Shown here: positions 6,762-14,710 of the stretch, piece after piece
Numbering within the stretch: position 1 is the first letter of the stretch
Layout: the number at the start of each line of letters is the position of its first letter
Source of the DNA: SVTX01 sp051867975
GTDB lineage: Bacteria; Bacillota; Clostridia; Oscillospirales; CAG-272
Direction of reading: 5' to 3'
Length of the DNA stretch: 18,720 bases
Assembly (NCBI GenBank): GCA_051867975.1
Contig: JBJDZM010000004.1
Location: 1 to 18,720, forward strand
Position numbers and translations under genes: made by a program
Notes under the pieces: generated by a model
Seen by the model: the letters and a program-made list of their open reading frames with translations, nothing else
Database searches by the model: none
What the model was told of the DNA's origin: nothing

Positions 6762-7281
6762 TTCCGTAACTGCCCGTAACAGGGTCCATAAAAATGCCTA
6801 TTTTTGGTGTAACAAAGGTGAAAACAATAAATAAAGCACCTATAATACATAAAATCAGAAACGATAATTTTGAATTAGCGTACCCGCTCTCATCCTCACC
6901 AAACAAGTTGTTTTCATACAGATAAGCAACTGCCGCCGCAACAAAAAAGATAGAAATATTTATCCAATCGGGGGATTTGCCTATAACGCCGTTGTAGGTG
7001 TAAAATATTACAGGTATCAATGCAAGCCCTAAAAGAGTTCCTCTCAGCTTAATGCACCAAAATCTCGCATCGTCCCCCAAAAAGAAGCTTTGAAATATCG
7101 CAAAAACGAACATCGGAAAAAAGAGCAGCTTCATGTGTTCCCACGTAGATTCATTAACGCCCGAGAAAGGTGCTGTGAATATACTGTTGTTTGTCCATTC
7201 ATACAAAAAGTGAAGTAAAGTACCGCCGAGGGAGGTAACGGCAAAGCCCATAAGCTGCCACAGTGAAATGCTTTTTTTCAT
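6757..7281 (-). CDS. DUF6512-like integral membrane protein
   Basis: The function is unknown. The 174-residue protein has about five membrane segments (roughly 8-27, 51-68, 82-100, 108-122 and 138-157). Two motifs stand out: NESTWEHMKLLFFPM (43-57) just before the second helix, and the C-terminal PKIGIFMDPVTGSYGI (159-174). From memory these match the DUF6512 family of small Clostridia membrane proteins, which has no assigned activity. I chose the ATG at 7281 (MKKS start) with GGCGG 5-6 nt upstream. A TTG four codons earlier (7293) is in frame but has no ribosome binding site. It is transcribed against bcp and away from the galactanase gene. No strong promoter is evident upstream on the minus strand. 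Confidence 0.8.
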   Translation of the reverse strand: MKKSISLWQLMGFAVTSLGGTLLHFLYEWTNNSIFTAPFSGVNESTWEHMKLLFFPMFVFAIFQSFFLGDDARFWCIKLRGTLLGLALIPVIFYTYNGVIGKSPDWINISIFFVAAAVAYLYENNLFGEDESGYANSKLSFLILCIIGALFIVFTFVTPKIGIFMDPVTGSYGI

Positions 7282-7353
7282 ATTAACCGCCAAGTTTTTT
7301 TAAAAGTGTATTCGGATTTTATTTTTTTATGCCTATCTTAATTCTTTTTTATC

Positions 7354-7390
7354 TTGACATTGAGAAAAAAATCTGATATACTTTGTATAT
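7354..7390 (+). promoter_or_regulatory. Promoter of the GH53-GH13 pair, with an inverted repeat over the -10
   Basis: TTGACA at 7354-7359, a 17-nt spacer and TATACT at 7377-7382 make a near-consensus sigma-A promoter, with a start expected near 7389. ATATAC (7376-7381) and GTATAT (7385-7390) form a 6-bp inverted repeat with a 3-nt centre spanning the -10 and the start site, a position where a repressor could bind. The operator role is inference. Confidence 0.75.
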
Positions 7391-7414
7391 ATTCACCGAA
7401 AGAGGTCAGGAAAA

Positions 7415-8728
7415 TTGAAGCATAAAAGGGCAATTTTAACATTATTTACACTTTCACTCATGATTTTTACAATATCATGCAATTCACAATATACAAAAAC
7501 CTCGGATTGGAGACCGAATAAAATCAGGACGGATGTCTCGTCAAGCACGCTGAACGCCCGAAAGATTGAAAACTTGTCGGATGAGTTTATTTTGGGTATG
7601 GATGCGTCTTGTGTACCTGCGCTGGAGGCAGGCGGCGTCAAGTATTACGACCAAGAGGGAAATGAAAAAGATGTTTTCGAGATTTTATCTGAGAACGGAA
7701 TAAATTATATCAGGGTAAGGATATGGAATGATCCGTTTACTTCCGACGGCAAAGGCTACGGCGGCGGAAATTGCGACCTGCAAAACGCAATCAATATTGG
7801 AAAAAGAGCATCAAAATACGGCTTAAAGCTGCTCGTTGATTTCCATTATTCCGATTTCTGGGCTGATCCCGGTAAGCAGAAGGCTCCCAAGGCGTGGGCA
7901 GGTATGAGTATTGATGAAAAGTCAGATGCCTTGTATAACTACACAAAGGAATGTTTGAAGAGACTGTGTGATGAGGGTGTAAGCGTCGGAATGGTTCAGA
8001 TAGGCAACGAAACAAACGGGGCTTTTTGCGGAGAGACAGGCAACTCAGAGTGGGGCTGGAAAAGAATAACTCAGCTTATGTCGTCGGGTGCGAGGGCGGT
8101 TCGCGAGGTCTGCCCGGACGCACTTGTTGCGCTTCATTTTACGAATCCCGAAAAAACGGGCAGTTATCAGTACTATTGCAAGTATTTAGAGCAATTTGAG
8201 GTTGACTACGATGTGTTTGCATCGTCCTATTATCCTTATTGGCACGGTACGCTTGAAAATCTTTCAAGTGTTCTCAGTAACGTCGCTGAAACGTACAATA
8301 AAAAAGTTATGATAGCGGAGACATCATACGCATATACCCCAAATGACTCCGATTATTACACGAATACTATCGGCGCAGGCAATCCTCTTTCAAAACAGTA
8401 TCCGTTTTCACTTCAGGGTCAGGCAGATTTTCTGCACGACCTGATTGACACCGCGGTAAATAAAACAACGAACTGTATAGGTGTTTTCTATTGGGAAGGT
8501 ACGTGGATATCCGCAGGTGGATCAAGCTATTCGGAAAATTCATCACTATGGGAAGAATACGGTTCCGGCTGGGCTTCGTCATATGCCGCAGAGTATGACC
8601 CCGATGATGCCGGAAAATGGTACGGAGGCTGTGTGGTGGATAACCAGGCATTTTTCGACTCAAATGGAAGGGCAACCGAGGCCTTGAAGGCATTTGCTCT
8701 ATTCAAAAACGGTAATACAGCTAAATGA
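7415..8728 (+). CDS. Arabinogalactan endo-beta-1,4-galactanase (GH53), predicted lipoprotein
   Basis: GH53 enzymes cut the beta-1,4-galactan backbone of type I arabinogalactan (pectin side chains) to galacto-oligosaccharides, with a retaining mechanism. The start is a TTG at 7415, with AGAGG about 9 nt upstream. Starting later would lose the signal peptide (KHKR n-region, hydrophobic 7-20, Cys22 in TISC as a loose lipobox), which predicts an anchored extracellular enzyme. The catalytic domain spans about 57-430: GMDASC (61-66), INYIRVRIWNDP (96-107), LLVDFHYSDFWADPGKQ (139-155), IGNETNG with acid/base Glu199, and MIAETSYAYT with nucleophile Glu302. No extra binding module is visible. The GH13 gene follows with a 14-nt gap. 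In Bacillus the GH53 gene ganB lies beside ganSPQ transporter genes, a layout resembling this one. Confidence 0.93.
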   Translation: MKHKRAILTLFTLSLMIFTISCNSQYTKTSDWRPNKIRTDVSSSTLNARKIENLSDEFILGMDASCVPALEAGGVKYYDQEGNEKDVFEILSENGINYIRVRIWNDPFTSDGKGYGGGNCDLQNAINIGKRASKYGLKLLVDFHYSDFWADPGKQKAPKAWAGMSIDEKSDALYNYTKECLKRLCDEGVSVGMVQIGNETNGAFCGETGNSEWGWKRITQLMSSGARAVREVCPDALVALHFTNPEKTGSYQYYCKYLEQFEVDYDVFASSYYPYWHGTLENLSSVLSNVAETYNKKVMIAETSYAYTPNDSDYYTNTIGAGNPLSKQYPFSLQGQADFLHDLIDTAVNKTTNCIGVFYWEGTWISAGGSSYSENSSLWEEYGSGWASSYAAEYDPDDAGKWYGGCVVDNQAFFDSNGRATEALKAFALFKNGNTAK

Positions 8729-8742
8729 AAGGTATAAATAAC

Positions 8743-10335
8743 ATGAGAAAAAAAATCAAATTAATATCCGCATTTCTTGTCATAATTATTTCGCTGTCGG
8801 TCTTATGTTTTACCGGATGTAAATCCGAACCCATGGTTGACCAAATAAATGACAATTACAGAACTTTTTATCAGATTTTCGTCGGCTCGTTTTCGGACTC
8901 AAACGGTGACGGGATAGGAGATATTCGCGGAATAATTAACCGAATCGACTATTTGAATGACGGCGATATCAATTCGGGCAAGAGTCTCGGCGTACAGGGA
9001 ATATGGCTCTCTCCGATTTTTTCGTCTCCATCGTATCACAAATATGACACGACCGATTATTACAAGCTGGATTGGAGGTTCGGAGGAGAGAAGGACTTAA
9101 AAGAGCTTATCGACCTTTGCCATGAAAGAAACATAAAACTGATTTTAGACCTTGCGATAAATCATACATCGAGCAGTCATCCGTGGTTTGTCGAATTTAA
9201 AACCGCGCGCATGAACGGCGACACGGGCAACAAATACTATGACTATTATTCCTGCGTGACTGCCGATGAAAAGGTCGGAGGAGTCACGTACCAAAAAATT
9301 GCCGGTGTTGACTGTTACTACGAATGTAACTTTTCCTCGGATATGCCCGAGTTGAATTTTGACAATCCCGAGGTCAGAAACGCCATGCTTGACGTTGCAA
9401 AGTATTATCTTGACCTCGGCGTTGACGGCTTCAGGTTTGATGCAGTAAAGTATATCTACTACGGGAACACTCAAAAATCGGTTGAATTCTGGGAATGGTA
9501 TATGGACGAGCTTCGCGCTGTTAAACCCGACATATATTGCGTCGGCGAGTGTTGGTCGGGCGAGAGCGAGATACTTGAGTATTACAGTGCGTTAAACTGC
9601 TTCAATTTTGCAATGTCACAGTCCGAGGGAGTAGCTGCAACTGCGGCAAAAGGACGTTCTGTTTCGACCTTCACTAATTACATTGTTTCATTTCAAGATA
9701 AAATTAAAGACAAAAACCCCGACTCGATGATGATGTCATTTTTATCCAATCACGATATGGACAGAATAGCAGGCTCTTTCGTTACCGATAATAACATGCG
9801 TATGGCGGCAAATTTGTATTTACTGAGTCCCGGTTCTCCGGTGATATATTACGGTGAGGAGATCGGCATGCGAGGCTCAAGAGGAAGCGCGAATACCGAT
9901 GCAAACAGACGTCTTGCCATGCTTTGGGGAGACGATGATCTGATTAGAGACCCCGTAGGCTCGACATATCCTGCCGACAAGCAAATATCCTCGACGGTAA
10001 AGGAACAGACAGAGGATGAGACGAGCATGTATAATTACTATTGTAAGCTCATCGCAATCAGACACAAATATCCTGCAATAGCACGCGGAGAGTATAAGTC
10101 TGTATCAACGACCGAAAAAACTCTCGGAGGCTTTGTCGTTGAATACAACGGCACAAATATTCTTATAATACACAACGTGTCGAGTGAAGAATTGACGTTG
10201 GACCTTTCGACCTGCTCCGATCTGAACGGGTACGGTTTTTCAAAGCTCAGCAACACAATAGGTGCAAACGGTGCAAAAATCAATGGAAGAGTGCTGACTA
10301 TCGGCGGTCAAACCAGCGTAATAATAACAGAATAA
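8743..10335 (+). CDS. Alpha-amylase family glycoside hydrolase (GH13), predicted lipoprotein
   Basis: This 530-residue secreted enzyme of the alpha-amylase family acts on alpha-glucans such as starch and maltodextrin. I chose ATG 8743: AAAGG at 8728-8732 is 10 nt upstream, and MRKKIK gives a proper signal n-region. An ATG at 8725 overlapping the galactanase stop lacks a site. The signal (7-22) ends at GC26 in CFTGC, so it is probably lipid-anchored. The domain A motifs are complete: a Ca-binding-like DSNGDGIGD (52-60), DLAINH (136-141, region I), GFRFDAVKY with nucleophile Asp233 (region II), CVGECW with acid/base Glu269 (region III) and FLSNHD with Asp338 (region IV). A small beta domain C occupies about 450-530. 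The product (alpha-amylase, or a maltogenic or neopullulanase-like activity) cannot be fixed by eye. It shares the GH53 promoter. Confidence 0.93.
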   Translation: MRKKIKLISAFLVIIISLSVLCFTGCKSEPMVDQINDNYRTFYQIFVGSFSDSNGDGIGDIRGIINRIDYLNDGDINSGKSLGVQGIWLSPIFSSPSYHKYDTTDYYKLDWRFGGEKDLKELIDLCHERNIKLILDLAINHTSSSHPWFVEFKTARMNGDTGNKYYDYYSCVTADEKVGGVTYQKIAGVDCYYECNFSSDMPELNFDNPEVRNAMLDVAKYYLDLGVDGFRFDAVKYIYYGNTQKSVEFWEWYMDELRAVKPDIYCVGECWSGESEILEYYSALNCFNFAMSQSEGVAATAAKGRSVSTFTNYIVSFQDKIKDKNPDSMMMSFLSNHDMDRIAGSFVTDNNMRMAANLYLLSPGSPVIYYGEEIGMRGSRGSANTDANRRLAMLWGDDDLIRDPVGSTYPADKQISSTVKEQTEDETSMYNYYCKLIAIRHKYPAIARGEYKSVSTTEKTLGGFVVEYNGTNILIIHNVSSEELTLDLSTCSDLNGYGFSKLSNTIGANGAKINGRVLTIGGQTSVIITE

Positions 10336-10336
10336 A

Positions 10337-10368
10337 TCATCCTTACAAGGTATACCTATGTTGGATGA
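10337..10368 (+). terminator. Hairpin after the GH13 gene, possible terminator
   Basis: TCATCC (10337-10342) pairs with GGATGA (10363-10368). Inside, ACA pairs with TGT, and the palindrome AGGTATACCT (10348-10357) closes the structure. It begins 2 nt after the GH13 stop. A-rich rather than T-rich sequence follows, so it may be a weak or factor-dependent terminator or a processing/stability element between the GH genes and malE. Confidence 0.45.
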
Positions 10369-10458
10369 AATTAACATTTCGATTCTACGTTTTGATAAAA
10401 AAGAAATATCGTTATTTGTCTACTTTTCACAAAATTCAACTGACAGTTCACATTTCTA

Positions 10459-10508
10459 TTGACAGATTTATAAAAAGGTGCTATAATACTCGAAGACGTA
10501 GAGACGTC
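10459..10508 (+). promoter_or_regulatory. Very strong malE promoter with an extended -10 and a 5'-end hairpin
   Basis: TTGACA (10459-10464), a 17-nt spacer and TATAAT (10482-10487) are full consensus, and TG at 10479-10480 adds an extended -10. The transcript should start near 10494. GACG (10495-10498) and CGTC (10505-10508) then form a small hairpin at the extreme 5' end of the mRNA, a position known to protect transcripts from decay. The promoter separates malE expression from the upstream hydrolase genes. Confidence 0.9.
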
Positions 10509-10538
10509 AATAAAATTTTTACAGGAGGATTTACTTAT

Positions 10539-12074
10539 ATGAAAATGAGTAAAATCTTATCATTGCTTCTTGTTGCAGTGATGCTCGTTGCATGCTTTGC
10601 ATCTTGCGCTACAACAGAAGAGGAGAACCCCGCTGAGGGTCTTGAGGGTACCTACAAGATTACGATGTGGGTTTCGGAAAAAGAGGGTGTTACCGATCTG
10701 TTCAAGCAGCAGATAGCTGCTTTTGAAGCAAAGTATCCCGGCATCAAGATCGAAGCATCCATCGAGGGTGTTACCGAGGGTGATGCAGGCTCCAAGGTCG
10801 TTGCAGACGTTGCAACCGCACCCGACATTTTCTGCTTCGCACAGGACCAGCTCGCTCGTCTTGTTCAGGCGGCAGCTCTTGCAGCTCCCGGCAAAAACGC
10901 ACAGGCTACTATCAGAGAAAACAACGATGCGGGCTCTGTTGCAGCCGCTACCGTTGCAGGTACTATCTACGCTTATCCTATGACAAGTGACAACGGTTAC
11001 TACATGTACTATGATAAGAGCATAATCAGCGACGAAGACGCTGATAGCCTTGAGAAGATCATCGCCGCTTGCGAAAAGAGCGGAAAGAAGATTCGTTATG
11101 CTCTTGAAAACGCTTGGTACACAGCATCCTTCTTCTTCGCTACGGGATGCCACTCCAACTGGACAATGGACGCTGACGGTAACTTCAACGCAGTTGACGA
11201 TACGTTCAACTCTGCAGAAGGTCTCATTGCAATGAAGGGAATGCAGATGCTCGCTCACTCTTCCGCATATGACAGCAACGCCGACATCTTCACAGATGCA
11301 GCTGTAGTCGTAACAGGTATCTGGAACGCTGAGGCAGCAGAACAGCACTTCGGCGCAAACTTAGGTGCTACCGATCTACCTTCCTTCACAGTTGACGGAA
11401 AGACATACCACCTCGGTTCTTACACAGGTAACAAGCTCATGGGTGTTAAGCCCCAGACCGATGCTAAACGCGGTGCAGTTCTTTCTCTCCTTGCTCAGTA
11501 TCTCACAGGCGAAGAGTGCCAGAACCAGAGATTTGAGAAATTCCAGTGGGGTCCTTCCAACAAGAATGCACAGGCATCCGAAGCAGTCCAGGCTAACCCC
11601 TCTCTCGCAGCACTTGCTAAGCAGGGCGAATACGGTCAGCCTCAGGGTCAGATCCACGGCGGCTGGTGGGATATCGCAAAGGTTCTCGGAGCCGACGCTA
11701 AGGCTGCTACTGACGACACTGCTCTTCAGAACGCACTTAACAATTATGATGCCGCAATAGAGAGAATACTCTCCCTCTCTCCCGAACAGCTCAACGCATG
11801 GACCATTATCGGTGGCATCGGCGGATCCAGCTGGGATACAGACTTCGAGATGATTCAGGAGCCCGAAGGTGTTTGGACATCCAAGGATACATTCACACTT
11901 GAAGCAAGACAAGAGTTCAAGGTAAGAAAGGGACTTTCTTGGGATCTTGCTTACGGTAGCGGACCCGAGGCTGGCAGCAACGAGCCGAACTTTGTCGTTG
12001 AAACAGCAGGAACTTATAAGATCCAGCTTGTAACGACCGGTGAAAACACAGGTATAGTTCTTATACCCCAGTAA
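10539..12074 (+). CDS. malE: Maltodextrin-type ABC transporter solute-binding lipoprotein with a SusE/SusF-like C-terminal domain
   Basis: This 511-residue extracellular binding protein feeds oligosaccharides to the MalFG permease. I chose ATG 10539 because AGGAGG (10523-10528) precedes it and the promoter lies within the longer upstream frame. A second ATG at 10545 is also possible. The signal peptide (1-22) ends in CFASC, and Cys23 is the lipid anchor. Residues about 38-415 form a MalE-like family 1 fold (ITMWVSEKEG, FEAKYPGI, TAPDIFCFAQD, YAYPMTSDNGYYMYYDKS). Residues about 420-511 are extra: WTIIGGIGG, SSWDTDFEM, EGVWTSKDTFTLEARQEFKV, SWDLAYG, GTYKIQLV. This repeats the pattern of SusE/SusF starch-binding beta-sandwich domains, so I infer an added carbohydrate module. 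Codon use is strongly biased (Phe TTC, Asn AAC, Lys AAG), as in highly expressed genes. 'malE' is by family; galacto-oligosaccharide specificity is possible. Confidence 0.88.
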   Translation: MKMSKILSLLLVAVMLVACFASCATTEEENPAEGLEGTYKITMWVSEKEGVTDLFKQQIAAFEAKYPGIKIEASIEGVTEGDAGSKVVADVATAPDIFCFAQDQLARLVQAAALAAPGKNAQATIRENNDAGSVAAATVAGTIYAYPMTSDNGYYMYYDKSIISDEDADSLEKIIAACEKSGKKIRYALENAWYTASFFFATGCHSNWTMDADGNFNAVDDTFNSAEGLIAMKGMQMLAHSSAYDSNADIFTDAAVVVTGIWNAEAAEQHFGANLGATDLPSFTVDGKTYHLGSYTGNKLMGVKPQTDAKRGAVLSLLAQYLTGEECQNQRFEKFQWGPSNKNAQASEAVQANPSLAALAKQGEYGQPQGQIHGGWWDIAKVLGADAKAATDDTALQNALNNYDAAIERILSLSPEQLNAWTIIGGIGGSSWDTDFEMIQEPEGVWTSKDTFTLEARQEFKVRKGLSWDLAYGSGPEAGSNEPNFVVETAGTYKIQLVTTGENTGIVLIPQ

Positions 12075-12087
12075 AATATAAAAGCTC

Positions 12088-12110
12088 AAGGGGGCTTTTT
12101 GCCCCCTTCT
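12088..12110 (+). terminator. Attenuating terminator between malE and malF
   Basis: AAGGGGGC (12088-12095) and GCCCCCTT (12101-12108) form an 8-bp GC-rich stem with a TTTTT loop, followed by the mixed pyrimidine run CTTCC rather than pure T. It starts 13 nt after the malE stop. AAAAGC (12080-12085) with GCTTTT (12094-12099) is a mutually exclusive alternative stem. Partial termination here would leave malE mRNA in excess over the permease genes, a common arrangement for binding proteins. Confidence 0.7.
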
Positions 12111-12115
12111 TCCTA

Positions 12116-12175
12116 AAGGCATTGTTACAATACATAGGACGGACATTTGTCTTGTGTGTCGGTCAACAGTGCCTT
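12116..12175 (+). promoter_or_regulatory. Long imperfect hairpin between malE and malF
   Basis: AAGGCA (12116-12121) and TGTT (12123-12126) pair with AACA (12165-12168) and TGCCTT (12170-12175), giving ten pairs around one mismatch. The 38-nt interior includes a short GACA/TGTC inverted repeat (12142-12151). No T tract follows. It is probably a stability or processing structure between the binding protein and permease messages. Confidence 0.45.
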
Positions 12176-12203
12176 CTTGTTTTCCACGCGTTCCTAATTT
12201 GAA

Positions 12204-12240
12204 AGGAGTCAGTATAAACTCGATTTATACTTTAATTATG
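12204..12240 (+). promoter_or_regulatory. malF ribosome binding site with a hairpin between Shine-Dalgarno and ATG
   Basis: The only good Shine-Dalgarno, AAAGGAG (ending at 12208), is 29 nt from the malF ATG (12238), too far for a linear initiation site. AGTATAAA (12211-12218) and TTTATACT (12224-12231) form a perfect 8-bp stem with a CTCGA loop. If folded, it removes 21 nt and leaves about 8 nt, the normal spacing. The same repeat could instead be a protein operator. Confidence 0.65.
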
Positions 12241-13806
12241 AAAAGATTAAGTGATTTGGAATATTTAAAACTGAATAAGTTTCAGGTTTTATTATATAAA
12301 CTTAAGCTCTTTTTCTTCGCTATTCCGACATTCTTTAAAAATGCGGGACTTTCGATAGCAAGGTTTTTCAAAAACTGCGCTCTTTGGATTGTAAATGAGT
12401 TTAAAGATATCGGAACGACGTTTGCAAAAGGAAATTGGGCTGTAAAGCTCTCGTTTTTCATTTTTGGTTTCGGAAATTTTTATTACGGACAAATACTCAG
12501 AGGTATTCTTTTCCTCCTGTTTGAGATAATCTTTTTCGGTTATATGTTTGTCCCGAGCGGAGGTATATATTGGCTCTCTAAGAGCAACCTTTTCCAAGTT
12601 GGTAAGACTGTCGGAACAGTGCAGGGCGGCTTTGTATATGACGAGGTCTATGACACCGATGTATGGCAGGCAGGTGATGACTCCGTAAAGGTTTTGCTTT
12701 ACGCACTGCTCACCATCATTTTTATCGTTGCATTCGTCTATACATGGAGACTTCAGGTAAAACAATGCCGCATCTGCATGGACATAACTGCAAAGGGCAA
12801 GAAGGTCAAAAGCGGTAAGGATGATCTGAAGTCACTGGTTGACGATCAGTTCCACAAAACTCTCCTTGCGCTTCCCATGACGGGTATTCTTGCGTTCACC
12901 GTTTTGCCGATTATTTACATGATATTGATTGCGTTCACAAGCTATGATGCAAGTCACGACGGATACTCAAACCTCTTTAGCTGGGTCGGACTTGAGCATT
13001 TTAATGAATTGTTCAATTTCGGCACAGGCGGACTTGGACTTGCCTTTGGCGAGATACTCTCATGGACGCTTATGTGGGCATTTTTTGCCACGTTTACAAA
13101 CTATTTCCTCGGAATGTTTGTCGCTATTATGATAAACAAGAAGGGAATAAAGATAAAGAAGTTCTGGAGAACCGTGCTTGTTATGACAATAGCAATTCCT
13201 CAGTTCGTTTCGCTTCTTTATGTTTCCAAGCTTTTTGATTCTTCCGGATTGATTGGAAGAGTTTTGGGTGAAATACCCTTTATTCAAAATTATCTGCAGA
13301 CGAACAAATTTATTTCCCTCTGGGATTCTCCTGTCGTTGCAAAAGTACTTTTGATAGTAATAAATATCTGGATAGGAATTCCGTATATCATGCTTATGGC
13401 AACCGGAATCCTTATGAACATCCCTCAGGATCTGTACGAATCATCGAGGATCGACGGTGCAAGCTCTGTTCAGCAATTTACAAAGATAACGCTTCCGTAT
13501 ATGCTCTTTGTAACGGGACCGTATCTTCTCACAAGCTTTGTAGGAAACCTGAACAACTTTAACGTAATTTACCTGTTGACTCAGGGAAATCCGCTAAATA
13601 CCGAAATAGGTGTCGCCGGCGGTGCGTCGGTCGGACACACCGACCTATTGATCACCTGGTTGTTCAAGATGACGCTCGGAAGCACGGAATCTAAATACTA
13701 TATGGCATCTATCATAGGAATACTTGTATTCTTGGTAGTTGCGATACTGTCGCTGATAGTTTATAACGTTATTCCGTCAACAAGAAATGAGGAGGATTAC
13801 AAGTAA
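12238..13806 (+). CDS. malF: Maltodextrin-type ABC transporter permease, MalF-like
   Basis: This membrane permease of the CUT1 (carbohydrate uptake 1) family forms the translocation channel with MalG. The reading frame is open upstream to 12154, but ATG 12238 (MKRLSDLEYLKL) is the first start giving a normal N-terminus; the 522-residue product is close to E. coli MalF (514). Residues 1-65 are basic and amphipathic, 70-107 and 150-170 are early membrane segments, and the MetI-like permease domain spans about 205-512 with six helices. The EAA loop that contacts the ATPase is YESSRIDGASSVQQFTKITLP (400-420). The large N-terminal part is longer than in many Gram-positive homologues. The stop overlaps the malG ATG by one base. 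Confidence 0.92.
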   Translation: MKRLSDLEYLKLNKFQVLLYKLKLFFFAIPTFFKNAGLSIARFFKNCALWIVNEFKDIGTTFAKGNWAVKLSFFIFGFGNFYYGQILRGILFLLFEIIFFGYMFVPSGGIYWLSKSNLFQVGKTVGTVQGGFVYDEVYDTDVWQAGDDSVKVLLYALLTIIFIVAFVYTWRLQVKQCRICMDITAKGKKVKSGKDDLKSLVDDQFHKTLLALPMTGILAFTVLPIIYMILIAFTSYDASHDGYSNLFSWVGLEHFNELFNFGTGGLGLAFGEILSWTLMWAFFATFTNYFLGMFVAIMINKKGIKIKKFWRTVLVMTIAIPQFVSLLYVSKLFDSSGLIGRVLGEIPFIQNYLQTNKFISLWDSPVVAKVLLIVINIWIGIPYIMLMATGILMNIPQDLYESSRIDGASSVQQFTKITLPYMLFVTGPYLLTSFVGNLNNFNVIYLLTQGNPLNTEIGVAGGASVGHTDLLITWLFKMTLGSTESKYYMASIIGILVFLVVAILSLIVYNVIPSTRNEEDYK

Positions 13807-14690
13807 TGAAAAAGACTGATAATACTTCCATCAAAAAAAGAGGACTCGGCGCCAGGGCGAGCAGAAGGATCAGTAACGGAGTTATCTACGCATTGTTGAT
13901 TGTAATCACCATCGTATGGTTATTCCCGTTCTTCGGAATCGTATGTGAATCGTTTAAAACAGAAACAAAGATGCAGACTCCCTATCTTTTCCCGAAAGAA
14001 TTTGGTTTTGACAACTATGTAAGACTCTTTAAAGAGACAGACTTTTTGAAATGGTTTATGAACACTGCAATAATGGGTGTCGCAACAGCGGTATTACAAA
14101 CTATATTTATCTTGTCAATGAGCTACGTTCTTTCGCGTCTGAGATTTAAGGGAAGAAAACCCCTTATGAACTTTATGCTCATACTCGGAATGTTCCCAAG
14201 CTTCCTTACCATGATACTGATATACAAGGTTTTTGCAGACGTGGGACTTACGGAGAATATGGCTCCGCTTGGACTTATTATCGTCTACTTTGCCAGCAGT
14301 GCTATGGGATATTATGTGTCAAAAGGATTTTTCGACACGATTCCGAAGAGTCTTGACGAAGCCGCAAGAGTTGACGGAGCTACACGTTTCCAGGTCTTCT
14401 ATAAGGTTATCATGCCTCTCTCAAAGCCAATAGTTATCTACACGATACTTATGGGCTTTATGGCACCTTGGGGCGACTTTGTACTTGCAAGTTACATCGT
14501 TCACAATAACAGCTCGGGTATGAACGTTGCCGTCGGAATGTATAACTGGCTTTCAAAAACAAATCTTAATACTCACTATACCATGTTCTGCGCCGCGGGC
14601 GTAATCGTTGCAATTCCTGTCGTCACGGTATTCTTGCTTCTGCAAAAATACTACGTAGAAGGCGTAACAGGCGGAGCAGTAAAAGGCTGA
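13806..14690 (+). CDS. malG: Maltodextrin-type ABC transporter permease, MalG-like
   Basis: This 294-residue CUT1 permease is the partner of MalF. A basic N-terminus (1-22) precedes six membrane segments (about 25-47, 88-110, 120-142, 153-172, 207-228 and 258-280). The EAA loop, LDEAARVDGATRFQVFYKVIMPL (183-205), carries the canonical EAA-x3-G pattern that docks to the ATPase. PWGDFVLA (221-228) and the late VEGVTGGAVKG tail fit MalG-type proteins. Its ATG overlaps the malF stop (TAATG), so the two are translationally coupled and probably made in equal amounts. The ATPase gene follows after a 20-nt gap. Confidence 0.95.
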   Translation: MKKTDNTSIKKRGLGARASRRISNGVIYALLIVITIVWLFPFFGIVCESFKTETKMQTPYLFPKEFGFDNYVRLFKETDFLKWFMNTAIMGVATAVLQTIFILSMSYVLSRLRFKGRKPLMNFMLILGMFPSFLTMILIYKVFADVGLTENMAPLGLIIVYFASSAMGYYVSKGFFDTIPKSLDEAARVDGATRFQVFYKVIMPLSKPIVIYTILMGFMAPWGDFVLASYIVHNNSSGMNVAVGMYNWLSKTNLNTHYTMFCAAGVIVAIPVVTVFLLLQKYYVEGVTGGAVKG

Positions 14691-14710
14691 TCAAGAGAGG
14701 GAATTAATAT

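Noticed and set aside
10365..10538. In-frame 58-codon extension upstream of malE
   Set aside because: The extension contains the full consensus promoter and the transcript start, and the signal peptide begins at 10539 after AGGAGG.
10560..11348. Long antisense reading frame (262 codons) opposite malE
   Set aside because: The plus strand encodes a clear binding protein. Its biased codons (AAC, TTC, GCA, CTT) keep the opposite frame free of stops. The antisense product is cysteine-rich nonsense without a ribosome site.
11376..12146. Second long antisense frame (256 codons) opposite the malE 3' half
   Set aside because: Same cause as the first: a shadow of biased codon use. It runs across the terminator hairpin and has no recognisable domain.
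12292..12765. Minus-strand 157-codon frame inside malF
   Set aside because: It lies opposite conserved membrane protein coding sequence, with no family resemblance or ribosome site.
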